From assembly GCA_963678705.1 (NCBI GenBank), contig OY783206.1, positions 14,209,807-14,273,806 of the forward strand: a stretch of DNA of 64,000 bases, written 5' to 3'. The DNA is from Panorpa germanica. Lineage: Eukaryota; Arthropoda; Insecta; Mecoptera; Panorpidae. The position numbers and the translations under genes were made by a program. Below are positions 32,343 through 44,009 of this stretch, one piece after another. The notes below the pieces were generated by a model. It saw only the letters and a list, made by a program, of their open reading frames with translations, searched no databases and was not told the DNA's origin. Every line of letters begins with the position of its first letter. Position 1 is the first letter of the stretch.

Positions 32343-33254
32343 CGAGGTCTGTTCAAAAAATAAGGTGAATTAAAAAGTAAGGTCAAATTTCGCGGGCTAC
32401 GTACATTCGATTATCGATTTTTTTATTTTGTCATGTTGGTACACTCGTCTCGAACATATGTTCACAGTTTTAGTTATATAGCACATTTAGTTTGTTTGTG
32501 AGAGGCATAAAAGTTAGAAGTGTTTTGCGTGTTCGGCGATTTTCTCCTGTCGAAAAAACATAGCTCAAAGAGTTTGCATTAAATTTGTATGAAAAATGGA
32601 ATCAAGTGCTCCAAAACACTTGAAATGTTGAAAGTGGCATACGGTGAGTCTACTTTAAGCCAAAAAAATGTTTACAAGTGGTACAAGCTTTTCACAGAAG
32701 GTTCACAGAAAAGCACGCCAAGTTCGATCAAATGGGAAGGTTTTGCTGACTGTTTTTTTCGATTACCGTGGCGTAGTGCATCAGGAGTACTTACCACATG
32801 GTCGTACGGTCAATAAGGAGTATTATCTTGAAGTTATGCGCCGCTTGCGAGAAGCAATACGAAGAAAACGTCCGCAATTGTGGAAAAACAATTCATGGCT
32901 TTTGCATCACGATAATGCACCTGCTCACTCGTCATTGCTTGTTCGTAATTTTTTGGTAAAAAACAACACCGTAATCATGCCTCAGCCACCGTATTCACCA
33001 GATTTGCCCCCCTGCGACTTTTTCCTGTTCCCAAGATTGAAGAGACCCATGAAAGGACGGCGTTTTGAGACGATTGAGGAGATACAAACCGAATCGCTGA
33101 GAGAGCTCAAGAGCATCCCAAAAAGTGCATATCAGAACTGCTTCGAGGATTGGAAAAAACGCTGGCACAAGTGTATTATATCTGAGAAATTGATGAATAT
33201 ATAAATATTTTTTGAGAAAAATGAAAATTCACCTTATTTTTTTAACAGTCCTCG
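32343..33254 (+). mobile_element. Mariner element, family B, copy 2 (different internal deletion)
   Basis: 912 bp between TA dinucleotides. The ends CGAGGTCTGTTCAAAAAATA and its complement are well kept. The helix-turn-helix start (YKLFTEGS) is joined to KARQVRSNGKVLLTVFFDYRG, so the linker and the region holding the first catalytic Asp are deleted. The second Asp block (WLLHHDNAPAHSS) and third (YSPDLPPCDFFLF) remain, with D-34-D spacing typical of mariner. The frame 32668-33204 is open across this distal half. Inactive without the first Asp. Confidence 0.92.
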
Positions 33255-34307
33255 TATATATTTAATTGTATGATGTTGAAAAGAGATATTCTTATGAAAA
33301 AATTTAAAAATTTTGTTTTTCATTTATCTGAAATCTGACTGAAAGGATTGATTTCTTTACTGAAATTTTATCTAGATATGCCATTTCACCAAAATGTTTA
33401 CTTGGTCGTATTTTCTATATGATAAATAAGTGTTGTAACTTCAATGAGAAGTTATTTAGTGTAATTTGTATTTTTTGCTCTTGTCTGACGTCATAATTCG
33501 CTTATTCTCTATGACATCTATTAACACTGATAGCAATTATTTGAGGGATGAAGGGTAACTTTAATAATTAAAGTATAAAGACAAATAAGCCCATTTTGAT
33601 AAACATTGTTTTTGTCGTCAGTTGCATTGTTATATGTACTTATAGATAATCTACAATTGCTCGCGTAAATTGGTAGTTCAGTACCACGAGCTCAGTTCTA
33701 ACAAGATCTAACGCAGATACCCGTACACATGAGTAGTATTATTTTTAACCTCTCTCCCTCCCCCTACCCGTCCCACTCCCAGTAATCCTGCTAATAGTAC
33801 AAACGTGGAATATATTTCCAGTTCCATTTACTTCACACGATTCTGCCATTATCTTCATGAGTGAGTTTTAATCTAATTTTATTATCTGATGTTAAAATTC
33901 TCTATAAAAAGATATAAATATTATGTTGAGCGAATGTTGTCCCATCTAGTATGTCGTACTGATTAATAGACTGCGAAAATTTCTATGCAAATTAGCAAAT
34001 ACAATATCTATTGACAAGAAAGTTGAATAACCGAAAACTATGAAATGAAAAACATTTCAGAACGAGGCTTTTTCCGACACCGTTTTATATCATTTTAATG
34101 ACAATTAATAACATTTGGATATTTGACAAAGGTGTATTTTTCTAAATTGGGGTATTTAGTTTTACCCGAAGATTTTCAGTCGATTTTAAATATAGTACAA
34201 AATTTGCCATATATCCTGAACCGGGCATAAGTCGTCCACTTTACAAAATATAGACCTTTGAAAATTCGCCTAATGTATTCACTCAGCGACCGACAGCTGT
34301 TTATCGT
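33255..34307. other. Unassigned DNA
   Basis: Nothing recognised. 34205-34275 has TTTACAAAATATAGACCTTTGAAAA, loosely resembling the interior of the 31314 miniature element. Confidence 0.4.
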
Positions 34308-35110
34308 GAAGCCTTCTCTTTCGAATGCAGTGCCTCTCGCTTCTGTTAACAAACCAGTAAAGTCGTAGCCTTCATTCGCATTAGAGTTGTTTTTTTTTTC
34401 GCTGGAAAAATGTTAAGTGAAACAATAGAGCTACGAATTGCTGTGAAATTTCACATGAAACTTGGAAGAAGCGCTACTGAAACTTATAATTTATTGAAAG
34501 AAGTGCATGACTATGAATGTTTATCGCGTGTATCTATTTTTGAGTGGTTTAAGCTTTTAAAATGATTCACGCTTGGGTCGCCCTTTCATGTCACAAATGC
34601 ATAACAATATCAAAAAGATCGGTAATCTGATACGATCCGACCGTCGGTTAAGTATTCGTGCGATTGCTGAAACTGTAGGAATTGATAAAGAATCCGTACG
34701 GCAAATTTTACATAACAACTTTAACATACAAAAAGTGTGTGTCAAAATGGTGCCAAAAGTTCTTACAATCGAAGACAAGTATAAGATTAGCAAAGTATAA
34801 CATCCCAGTGTTAGACCATTCACCTTATTCAACGAATCTTGCACCGTGTGACTTCTATCTGTTTTCTAAGAGAAATCTGCGTTAAAAGGAACAACATTTA
34901 AGTCCGTTGAAGCTGTGAAAAAGAAAGCAGCTCGCGTCCTGAAGGAGCTGACAGAAGAAGATTTCCAGCACTGATTTCAACAATGGAAGATTGGCACGAA
35001 CCGTTGTAGGGATAGTGAATTGGTGTATACTGGAGGTGATGTGTAAGTATGTTTGAAATCAAATTGAAATGTTTTCAGCGTCAGTTTCGTAATTTAATAG
35101 CAGCACCTCG
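34308..35110 (+). mobile_element. Mariner remnant, family C, copy 1
   Basis: The N-terminal part begins at 34410 (MLSETIELRIAVKFHMKLGR) with the first helix-turn-helix. After a disrupted spot near 34560 it continues IGNLIRSDRRLSIRAIAETV and DKESVRQILHNNFN. It then breaks from KVLTIED straight into sequence equivalent to NIPVLDH..YS, LAPCDFYLF, and a C-terminal VEAVKKKAARVLKELTEEDF. The right end CACCTCG is followed by TA; the left terminal repeat is not visible. The catalytic centre is deleted. Confidence 0.85.
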
Positions 35111-35151
35111 TATAACGGGGGGCCTTAAATCAAAATAGACGTCAGAAAAGT

Positions 35152-35676
35152 TACACATACGTGCACCTGAAACATGCGACATTTAACATTAAGAAGTTGT
35201 ATCCAGATGTAAGAACACGTCCACACTAGTACGACATGCAACTTAATACATCGGAAGCTTTTATATTGCAAAAGAATTCCTTCAACCTGCTTTAGAAAAA
35301 AAATATTTACAAATAAAAGTAATAGAACTCAGTTATTGAACTAGGTCTCTGTTAACCCGTTAGTACTCTATTTTATTTTCAATTATTTTTATTTATTTAC
35401 TTAACACAACTAAGTAGGTACTCGACCCTTTTGTTGGAGACTACATTCAAAACCATAATTTCTTTAGATGCTCCGACTTAGGATTGAAACATTTTTGTTT
35501 CATAATAATACTACCTAGAATTTTTATAAATAGCATAAGTAAGGGTTATATTAATGTCGCACTAGCCTGTACACTATTACAACACATTTAGTACACTCAT
35601 GTCTAAATAATGTCAACTTATGAATGAAAATATATAACTGTTGGATGACGGATGTTTATGTCGCACCAATCTGTAC
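35152..35676. repeat. IR-1 family copy
   Basis: Runs from ACACATACGTGCACCTGAAA to TGTCGCACCAATCTGTAC. It holds the shared blocks CGTCCACACTAGTACGACATG and TACTACCTAGAATTTT, plus a middle segment with TACTCGACCCTTTTGTT that is also in the long copy at 14631-15606. Confidence 0.62.
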
Positions 35677-36090
35677 GAGGCATTAGGTCATCCTTTTGTT
35701 ATTAGTGTTTGGAGGTAGACAAAATGCTCTACTTATTCGCTCTACTCACCGCACTTCACTCTCACTACCTAGCATTTTAAATTGGCAAAGATTCTCTATT
35801 CAGCAAAATTTAAATCATTAGATTATCATTTATATTATATGAGATATTAATGCTTCAATTGATTGATTCGAACAGAAATTGTAAACGTAAAAAATATTAT
35901 GTTTTAATATGTGGTATCACTGAAGTGCACTGAACTTTAGCTCAGTGTACCTCCCTTCACCCTTCATTCCCTTCAAATGTTGAGTCGCCGAGCATTTTAG
36001 TTCACTATTGTAAAAATGGCGACTTATGGCGCCTAAAGCGACCATACTGAATACATTGATAAATTTTACACTAACTGATAGTACCCTGCT
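35677..36090. other. Unassigned DNA
   Basis: Nothing recognised; leads into the satellite array. Confidence 0.4.
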
Positions 36091-36350
36091 CGATACTATT
36101 CGATACTACTCAATTCTACTCAATTCTACTCGATACTACTCGATTCTACTCGATACTACTCGATTCTACTCGATTCTACTCGATACTACTCGATTCTACT
36201 CGATACTACTCGATTCTATTCGATACTACTCGATTCTACTCGATTCTACTCGATACTACTCGATTCTACTCGATACTACTCGATACTACTCGATACTACT
36301 CGATTCTACTCGATACTACTCGATACTACTCAATTCTATTCGATACTACT
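36091..36350. repeat. 10-bp satellite array, 26 units
   Basis: Exactly in phase from 36091 to 36350: units are CGATACTACT or CGATTCTACT, differing at the fifth base, with occasional CAATTCTACT or a terminal ATT/TATT variant. Units 5-11 and 12-18 show the same A/T order (A T A T T A T), so a 70-bp higher-order block was duplicated. The 109-codon open frame across it is only the periodic repeat read in one frame. Confidence 0.95.
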
Positions 36351-37589
36351 ACTAGTTACTCGATTATTTCTGCCTCAGGAACTTTAACAGAAGGTGTCGA
36401 ATAAATTGAGCCCATAAAACACTGAACGTAAACAAAGTATTTCTATAAATGCATAAACATTTTTCACATTCAAGTCATGCAAGACACGCAGGATTATTAA
36501 ATATTTATTTAACATTTTCTACGACGCGACTCGACGCGACGTGGTAATTTTCATGTTTTTAGTAGATTCAAAATCAATATAGATTGTTGGTAGTTGGTGG
36601 TGTCCAGGTATTAACGCCTTCCCTTTTCTCTCTCTCTTCCCTCATCACCTCACAACTCAATTGAACTTCGTTTGTTTGCAGCTCCAAATTATTCAGTTTG
36701 TTTCGTCGATGGCCGGTCGTTGGTCTGCTCTACTCTGTCTACTTGCTGACAACGTGCATCACTCGTCCTCCTCGTCCTCCTCGTCCTCCTCGTTCTCCTC
36801 GTGCAGAGCCAGTCCATTCGTTTATTTTCGTTTAGTTATTCATTAGGCACGGATTATCACTTGGTCAGGCAAACACCTAACTCCCTGGGTCATTCAGGAG
36901 GCGGAGGAGAGGGGAGGATTTAATTATTTATTGACAGATAATTATCCCTCCAGCGAGTTTAAATTCAAAGTACTTTATTGGATCATTGTTTTTAAATTCG
37001 GAAAAAATTCTCTTAGGGTTGTTAGAAAATTAGATAATTTATGTATTTATATACGTAACTAGAGGCGGCTGTACCATAAGTGCACTCGTGCTCTGTACTG
37101 CCAAGTATTTATAACTTAAAAAAGAAAAAGAATCACAAAATATCATATAATACCCCAATTACATACTGCCTTTATATACTTACGAAGTTACAAGGAATCA
37201 CTGTAATATACAAATTAATTAAAACTTATTTTCGCTCGAAGAAATATTCCCTGTGCACTCTCCACAACAAATGTAACTGCTCAATATAACTACTACAGAA
37301 TATGGATACATCGCATAGCGCGTGAGAAAGAAGATAATCAGTGCAAACCATATGAAGAATCTGGCGTGATCGCTCGAGGCTGAAGAAACCGGCGCTTGCT
37401 GAAATATGGTATTTAATGTTTTACTAGAAACTTAGAAACACTATGTCGCAGAATAGACTAAATGTATTTGCTGTGCTAAGCATTGAAAGAAAATTCATTC
37501 ATTCAATGCCGGATTTCAATAAAAAACTCACTGACCATTTCGCCGCGGATAAAAGGCGTCGGATTGACTTAATATATATAAAAAATAAA
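36351..37589. other. Unassigned DNA with short simple repeats
   Basis: Contains a pyrimidine-rich stretch at about 36618-36645 and a (TCCTCG)n run at about 36768-36800. No gene supported. Confidence 0.45.
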
Positions 37590-38289
37590 ATGGGCTTGTG
37601 TCCTCATTTTTTAGTAGTCGATTTTTCAATTGTTGATTGAAATTGATGTTAATAAATGTGTTTTGGCATTTCTATTTTATTAAATATCTAAATGTTGACG
37701 AAGATATAGCAATTAAAAATTTGAAATGTAGTTTTTGCGCTAGAGATGGTCGGCCATTTGTATGACGTGGCATGCATTGTATACGTCAGTTATTTGTTGA
37801 TTAGGTCAGAGCTGTGGTAATGTTTTGTAGCTGTTGGTAGTCGAAATAATCAAATCAAGACAAGGAATAATTAGTTTTTATTTTATTTAACTTTGTTACG
37901 GCAGACATAATATTGAAATTTTATTGTTCCTCGAAATAGCTGTAAATAATATTTGATATTTTGATATATTTATACACATAGCAGAGATTTATGAGCTGTA
38001 AGATTGGTAACCTGTAATCTTGACAGAGTTCTGTCAAAAATATATCTCTTATACGCTCTGTTGTATAAAAGAGAAACAACATACCGGTTGTGAGGTCACA
38101 TGCATTTGGAATGTGTACAACGTTGAATCCGTTTAGTAATTAGAGAGGCAAAATTACTTTTTTAATTGTTAATATCTTCTAACATATAAGGAGTTATTAA
38201 AAAACAATTCAACATTTGAGTTCTAGTAACGCACTTTATCAATATATAGCACACTTTTATAGAAATTAAGACATAGGACACAAGCCCAT
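37590..38289. mobile_element. 700-bp TIR element, family G, complete copy
   Basis: Ends AATGGGCTTGTGTCCT and the complement AGGACACAAGCCCATT. Interior blocks include AATATCTAAATGTTGACG, AGATATAGCAATTAAAAATT and CTTGACAGAGTTCTGTCAA. Further copies lie at 53893-54566 (left end missing), 44101-44252 (right end only) and 61405-61705 (minus strand). There is no coding capacity; superfamily not determined and the target duplication is unclear. Confidence 0.72.
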
Positions 38290-39374
38290 TATTAATAAGA
38301 AAATGTCGTTCTATTGTAACTTTATGTCATAATTCTCTATAAGCTAATGAAGTGCACTACCAATTCTTGTCAGCAGCCGTCACTGTTGGTAACAGCGGTG
38401 TGTAACTAAATGCCATCTTCGATTTATTAATCAAGAAGTATTGAATCGTACAGAGATTATTTCTACTTTTTCTGAAAGATGCTCCATTTTTCTCGTCTAT
38501 ATGGTACCCTTCGTTCATAGCCTTAATTCGAGTCCGATTGGAGCCGGACTATGCTAAAGCATCAACTAATGAAAAGTAAAGTAATAGTTAGATACAATTG
38601 AATTTTGGATGAGATTAATTGTTTATCTTTTTCCGAAAATAAATAATAGGAGGGCCCCAACAACCGGAGGGAATACTTGGCATATAACTTAGAAGAGAAT
38701 ACTTGTGGTTCGAGAACTCTAGAATGAACCTTTCAAATAAATGAATGCTCTTAAAATTCGAATTCAGAGACGAATAGAATTTGTCTAAAATATTGTAAGG
38801 AGTTAGCTACACGATGTTTTGCGGTTAACTTCAAAGGGTTGTGTACAAGTATGTCTTTGATATTATTAAAAGATAAAATGTAGAAACTGGTTGATGGTTT
38901 TCGATAAAATATTTTAATCAAACCACATTTAATTATAATAAATTCCTCATCTCTGAAAGACATTTTCCTTTTCTCTTTCCATAATTTTCACCCAGTCACC
39001 CTAAGCCCTTTTAGAAATATAATAATTACCTAGAATTTCTTAATCTTTTATTTTGTAAAATTAACAAAAGGAATGAAAACACTCCAGGAGAAAATTTCTT
39101 TGAATGTTGAAGCATTAATTGTTTATATTAATTTACATAAAACAACAAATTATGTTCTATGATTTTATATAAGAAACTGGTAAAAGGGGAACTTATTTAA
39201 ATCCGAGTAACACGGACGCGTTCGTGCTAAAAGAGAAACCCGTGCCCGTGATGAATAGAGCAGTTGTAGCCAAGCTATGGATAATTGGATTCATTTTACA
39301 GATATGGTTGCAGACATTATTGTTCTGTTCTGTATTTAGGTAATCTAAATTTTGTTTTTTCCTTATTTCATTTA
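38290..39374. other. Unassigned DNA
   Basis: Nothing recognised. Confidence 0.4.
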
Positions 39375-40075
39375 TTTAACGTCGGTATATTTCAAGTGTT
39401 TCCACTGTGTACTATGGTAGCAGTTTTTGTGGTGTCCTTATACAGGGTGTCCCAATATTAAATGATAAGCGGGTCCTGCTCATGACTACACAAGAAAAAA
39501 TGAAGAATATGAAGAATTGTTTGTACGATTTGTTTTAATTCATTCAACTATAAAAAACCTATTTTGGCTATTGTAAAAGAGATAACTATCAACAACAATA
39601 ATTTATGAAATTTGGTTCTTGTTTAGAAATAGTATGCATAATATTTTTTTACTGCTAGTTTTCCTGAAGTATTATACCATTTTGGAATCCTGAACAGTTG
39701 CACCAACTTTTAAAAAAATTGCTATAGTAGTGTTCGTACTTTTTTTTTACAGAAATCTATTTATACAGATTTTTTATAAAAATCAGAAATATTTGAAAAA
39801 TTGTGGTCATGGTAGTTAAAAACATCTTAAGTTGTTTCAATTTTCCAAAAATTTTAATTTTTTTTTTCTAATTCCTAAACAAAATGAGATAAAATTTTTT
39901 TTTTTTTTTTCTTGTGACACCCTGTATATGTGAAAACACCACTGCCTAACAAGTTCATGATTATGTATACACATAATTATTTTAATTTGATAACAACCAA
40001 ACGCAGCAAATATAGTTCTGCTCTGTGGATCGAATCCGAAGACACATCAGATTATTTATTATCAGTCTACTTAGT
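39375..40075 (+). repeat. Dispersed repeat carrying a miniature element
   Basis: The outer parts match 58205-58445: TTTATTTAACGT, TACTATG, then after the insert CCTAACAAGTTCATGATTAT versus CCTAATAAATTTACAATTAT, followed by TATACATAAT and TTTGATAACAA. The copy at 58205 lacks the insert and serves as an empty-site paralogue. Confidence 0.62.
39443..39924. mobile_element. 482-bp CAGGGTGTC-type miniature element
   Basis: Starts CAGGGTGTCCC and ends GTGACACCCTG, with TA at 39441-39442 and 39925-39926. The CAGGGTGTC terminus with TA duplication is a common Tc1/mariner-type MITE end in insect genomes. Single similar ends occur near 47984, 51440 and 61392. The interior is AT-rich with long T and A runs. 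Confidence 0.85.
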
Positions 40076-40774
40076 TGCAGTTTCAAACATCGTGGCTTGG
40101 AATATGACCTACATACTTACTTCTCTCTTAAGTTCCCTTCACGGATTTCCAAATTCCGTAAGACTTTTTGAAAAACAATTCCATCACATTATTAGTAAGC
40201 GAGAGCCAGCAATATTGCCTCAGATCAGACCTTCAATTAGCTTTAGTTTTGATTTTAGTTTCGTTGTATTACTCAGATTTACGGAGTAATTATACACACA
40301 TGGAGGGATACTGCCTCATTGCAGTAGTCTTAGCTTTCTATACATCTACAGTGAAGCAGACTTTCAAGAGAACTGACGGTGAGACATCGGTCGCATCGGT
40401 TTGTTTATACAGCAGATATTTTATTACCCATGCGTTTTCTAAGACATGATTGGAAACAAAAAGCTGACGGAACGTATGCCCATCGTGTCAGATATCCATC
40501 CCTGTTTTAGTTCCCCATTCAGATTTCATTATTTAGACATGATAAACTTGCCGTTTCCCTGAAACTGAAACTAATTAGGAAACTGATCGGATCGTGTTAG
40601 AGACAAACAGTATATTTTTAGAAGTTTTAGCTAAGAACGGCTGTACGATCTATGAATTTATTTTGTTTTCCTGTTTTTCTAAGTGAATAATAGATCATAT
40701 CTTTTAAAATCTAATTAATTTTTTAAATTCATGAGTTATGTTTGAGGTGGTAAACATTTTATGTCTTTCTGACC
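40076..40774. other. Unassigned DNA
   Basis: Short frames at 39930-40449 partly lie in the dispersed repeat; none carries a domain. Confidence 0.4.
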
Positions 40775-41588
40775 TTAAAAAAGAATCAAATTTGTCTTCC
40801 CCGTGAAGTGCTTCATATGCAGCCATATTTTAGCAAAGTGCACGGGGTCACATTTGCTTGTCGGTACCATTTCAAGAATATTTATAGCGGTGGTGATACT
40901 CCTCGGTAGTTGTAACTTCAGGCGCAAATTATTAAGTGTCTTTTCCCAAATTAACCTTGACTTCCCAGACGAATAAATACGATGATCGAGCGTATCCACA
41001 TTTGAGCATTTCTCACATAAGTTATTATCCGCTATATTATGTCTTGATCTTTTATCTTCTGTGGCATAAACTTCGTTGGTGAAGCGATATAAACAAGATC
41101 TTCATTTAGAATTCAAAAATTTATGATGTATATTTTTCCATGTTTGAGAATGTTTCCTAGCAGGAAATTTTTCAACAATATAAGGACTTATTTGCAATGC
41201 TGATAATTCCTCTTTGTAAATAGCAGATGATTTTTTAATAAAGTTATCATCTGTCCGGTCATTTAAGTTAATTCCTTGTAATGTATTTCTTAATTCCTTT
41301 GAAATTTTGAAGTCGTTCATATGATTTATGAGGTTCAAAACAAATTGCTGTTCAATTTTGTTAAATCGCCCTGAAATGCTTTTTAATAGATTTTTCTTCA
41401 ATAATGCTTTAGCTTTAAATTTAGTACAAATCAAACCTAAGCCTCCGTCATCTTTTGGTAAGTATAGTTGGTCCCTCTTGACTCTATAGATGTGTCCATA
41501 CCATAAAAATTTACCAATATGGACTTCCAATTGTTGACTAAATTTAAGTGGCACTTTTCGTTGCTAATTTTATTTTAGGAGCATCTAT
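40775..41588 (-). pseudogene. Non-LTR retrotransposon C-terminal region, L1/TRAS-like architecture
   Basis: Minus-strand frame 41554-41102 reads IGKFLWYGHIYRVKRDQLYL and DDGGLGLI, the W-G ... L-LP--GGLGL layout found downstream of the polymerase in L1-like and related elements. After a stop the same frame continues into YRFTNEVYATEDKRSRHNI and a small Cys-rich block (LCEKCSNVDTLDH), then 40999-40775. It is 5' truncated and probably dead. The clade is uncertain. Confidence 0.72.
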
Positions 41589-41950
41589 TGCATCGTTTGA
41601 TAATTCAGTGATTTTTTTTGAAGCGCTTTATTTCTCAATAAATGATTCTTTTTCTGCAACAAAGCGCTTTATGTATCAACATAGTCTCCTTTAAGCTCGA
41701 TATATTTAGTCCAACGTCTTTCCAACTTTTTATTCCTCCAAGTAATAGGTCTTCTCGAGGCCCTCAAAATAGGCGTTTGTTTAGCTTTCTCGGAGAAAAC
41801 ATCTTTGAGATGACGTCTTTCAGGTTTGGAAACAGGAAGTAGTCGTAAGAGGCTAAATCTGAAGAATATGTGGATTTGGCTACACATTCTATCACAATTG
41901 CAGCATCTATCGCGCGGATAGCTGTTTTCAATGGCTGTCAAACACTTTTT
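41589..41950 (-). mobile_element. Mariner remnant, family A, copy 3
   Basis: The terminal repeat TTTGATAATTCAGTGATTTT lies at about 41596. The minus strand then gives the C-terminal signature LERRWTKYIELKGDYVDT and an upstream degenerate part around 41930 (AIENSYPRDRCCNCDRMCS, shifted). It abuts the truncated end of the L1/TRAS-like remnant and has lost its other terminus. Confidence 0.75.
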
Positions 41951-42789
41951 TCTTTTTACTTGACAGTTTTGTGTCTTCGACGAGTCAAAATATCTTCCTT
42001 ATCTTTATTTTCTATCTTCTTTATCTTTTATGATATAATATATTAGAACAATTATTCCAGAAGAAATGCTATATAATTCTTCGACTTTCTCGCTTTGTTT
42101 CTTGAGTAAGTAACATGCCTTTGACACAACTGCTCTAGTTGTAGACATCCCGTGCGTCCCGATGTCCCGGCGCCCTTCCCTAATACCGTTCCATCGTTCC
42201 GTTGCATGTCAAAGTGAAATACAACGCAGATCGATCAGACTGACTGAACCTGCCTACAAATATCTCCGCCTAATTCTTGTATAATGTCATTAAAATGATA
42301 AAAAAACGAAACTTTTGTCTTAATAAAATTGTTATTTTTAGTTTATTTTATCTCCACCAGTCTTTCTGCAATGATTAATGAAGATAACGAACGCAGGACG
42401 TCAAACCTGCGTCCTATCCGCCTTACACTGTTAAATATTGATGATAGAAATTATTTTGTTGTTTTAAACACCGTAGCTATATGTTTAGTAGGATTTTGTT
42501 CATGTGAAAAGACTAAAGGAGTCGTAGTTAAATAGGAATAAGTGGACCTACAAACAATTTTTCTGACTCTTTGACGATCCTTATACGATTCGTGTCAATT
42601 TTTTCGAATCTTATACGGTTCTGGTCAACATTGTTTGTAGTGAGTGGACTCATACTGGAGATAGTCCTTTTTTTAATTGTACGCACAACAAGGTCTTTGT
42701 TCCTTGCCCCTTTCCTAGAATATTTAAGTGATCCGGGTCTAGACTCAGAATACCATTGTTGAAAATATGATTATCCTTGCTTTACTGTG
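41951..42789. other. Unassigned DNA sharing blocks with 52361-53110
   Basis: TTCTTTTTACTTGA and ATTAGAACAATTATTCC followed by GAAGAAATGCTATATAAT also occur at about 52365 and 53030, so a diverged longer repeat links both places next to family A mariner pieces. No gene supported. Confidence 0.45.
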
Positions 42790-42966
42790 CCCTACGTTCT
42801 TTATGCAACCCAGCTACGAGCTTATTTATTGTCCTATTTTTTCTTTCCATTTTTCTATTTCCGCCATCCACCTCTTTCCTTCACTGCCTCCCTTTAATAG
42901 CTGCCCAATATTCATCTTCCTCACTACTTTCCCAGTATCTGTTTCCTTTTTCCTCATTTCCCAATC
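42790..42966 (-). pseudogene. Family J fragment, inverted and head-to-head with the next copy
   Basis: Read on the minus strand from 42966, this gives FRLGNEEKGNRYWESSEE, then skips the finger to the GQLLKGG-equivalent and RWMAEIE. It starts at the same point of the family (the RFRLGNE codons) that the plus-strand copy also contains. These are therefore two overlapping copies joined nose to nose, not one copy with a 5' inversion. Confidence 0.68.
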
Positions 42967-43357
42967 TAAAGATATAAAAAAATTTGGGAAAGTAATATAC
43001 CTCAGTACTTAATAGAAAAAGACATAAAAAACATAAGAAGGACAGCAAGGTTTAGATTGGGAAACGAGGACAAAGGAAACAGATACTGGGAAAGTAGAGA
43101 GGAAAGAATGTGTAGAGTGTGCGGAACGGAGGACGAAACACTGGAGCACATTAAGTTAGATTGTAAGGAAAAAGTAGAGAGTGAGATGAATATTGGGCAG
43201 CTCTTAAAAGGGGGCAAGGAAGGGAACAGATGGACGGCAGAAATAACTAGAAGATCGAAGGCAGAAGCTATTTAAATCTTTTTAAAATGTGCAAAACCAT
43301 TTATTTTCTTGTAGATATTAGGAGAATTGAGGTTTTTGTTTTTGGTTGTGGTAGAAG

Positions 43358-43360
<3 letters not shown>

Positions 43361-43422
<62 letters not shown>
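43361..43422. repeat. (TA)n microsatellite
   Basis: About 31 uninterrupted TA units directly left of a mariner insertion. It either served as the target or expanded from the TA duplication. Confidence 0.95.
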
Positions 43423-43423
<1 letters not shown>

Positions 43424-44009
43424 GAGGCATGTTTTTTAAGTAAGTACCGTTTTGCGTTTCCGCCTTTGCAGCACTACGGTCGGCGTTCCGCGCATGCGCG
43501 CTGGTTACCTACATCTCTTGTCTACGCACTGACGCCATTACAGTCTGATTCTTCATTGTATACGTTGTTTACTGAGTGTTTAAGATGCCTCCGTCAATCG
43601 TGAGTCCCGCCGATTGTGAAGTACGGGCTGTTATACGATTTCTTAGTGCTAAAGGCGTAAAACCGATCGATATTCATCGTGAGATCTGTGAAGTTTCCGG
43701 ACAAAACATTATGAGTGATGGAATGGTAAGGAAATGGGTGAGAGCATTTAAAGATGGCCGCAGCGTCTTCAAGACGATAACGAAGTCAAAACAGTTGTGA
43801 TACAGTGGTTAACAAGTCAGGCGGCAGAATTTTATGAGGAGGGTATTCAAAAACTGGTGCCACGTTATGACAAGTGCCTCAATATTCACGGAAATTATGT
43901 AGAAAAGTAGATTAAGGTACAGGCTTTCATGTAAAAATAAAATTATTGCGATATCGTTGCACGTCTTTTTTTAATTCCAAAACGGTACTTACTTAAAAAA
44001 CACGCCTCG
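43423..44009 (+). mobile_element. Mariner derivative, family D, 587 bp with near-perfect TIRs
   Basis: The ends CGAGGCATGTTTTTTAAGTA and the complement of CGAGGCGTGTTTTTTAAGTA agree over about 32 bp with one mismatch, and TA follows the right end. The transposase start is joined directly to the C-terminal 45 residues, which read EVKTVVIQWLTSQAAEFYEE and then GIQKLVPRYDKC in another frame. All catalytic positions are deleted. The state of the ends suggests recent mobility driven by another copy. Confidence 0.93.
43576..43800 (+). CDS. N-terminal mariner transposase fragment, 74 aa
   Basis: MPPSIVSPADCEVRAVIRFL, then GVKPIDIHREICEVSGQNIM and SDGMVRKWVRAFKDGR form the first helix-turn-helix of a mariner transposase (residues 8-56). 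After residue 60 the frame crosses the deletion junction and reads out-of-frame C-terminal sequence to a stop. It could still encode a small DNA-binding peptide, but there is no evidence of expression. Confidence 0.7.
   Translation: MFKMPPSIVSPADCEVRAVIRFLSAKGVKPIDIHREICEVSGQNIMSDGMVRKWVRAFKDGRSVFKTITKSKQL

Noticed and set aside
36026..36355. 109-codon frame with RYYSILLDS repeats as a repetitive protein
   Set aside because: It is the 10-bp satellite read in one frame. A 30-bp period keeps any stop-free frame open, and nothing else supports translation.
42790..43290. Twin-priming type 5' inversion of one retroposon copy
   Set aside because: The inverted and direct parts cover the same coding region instead of adjacent regions, so two copies are required.
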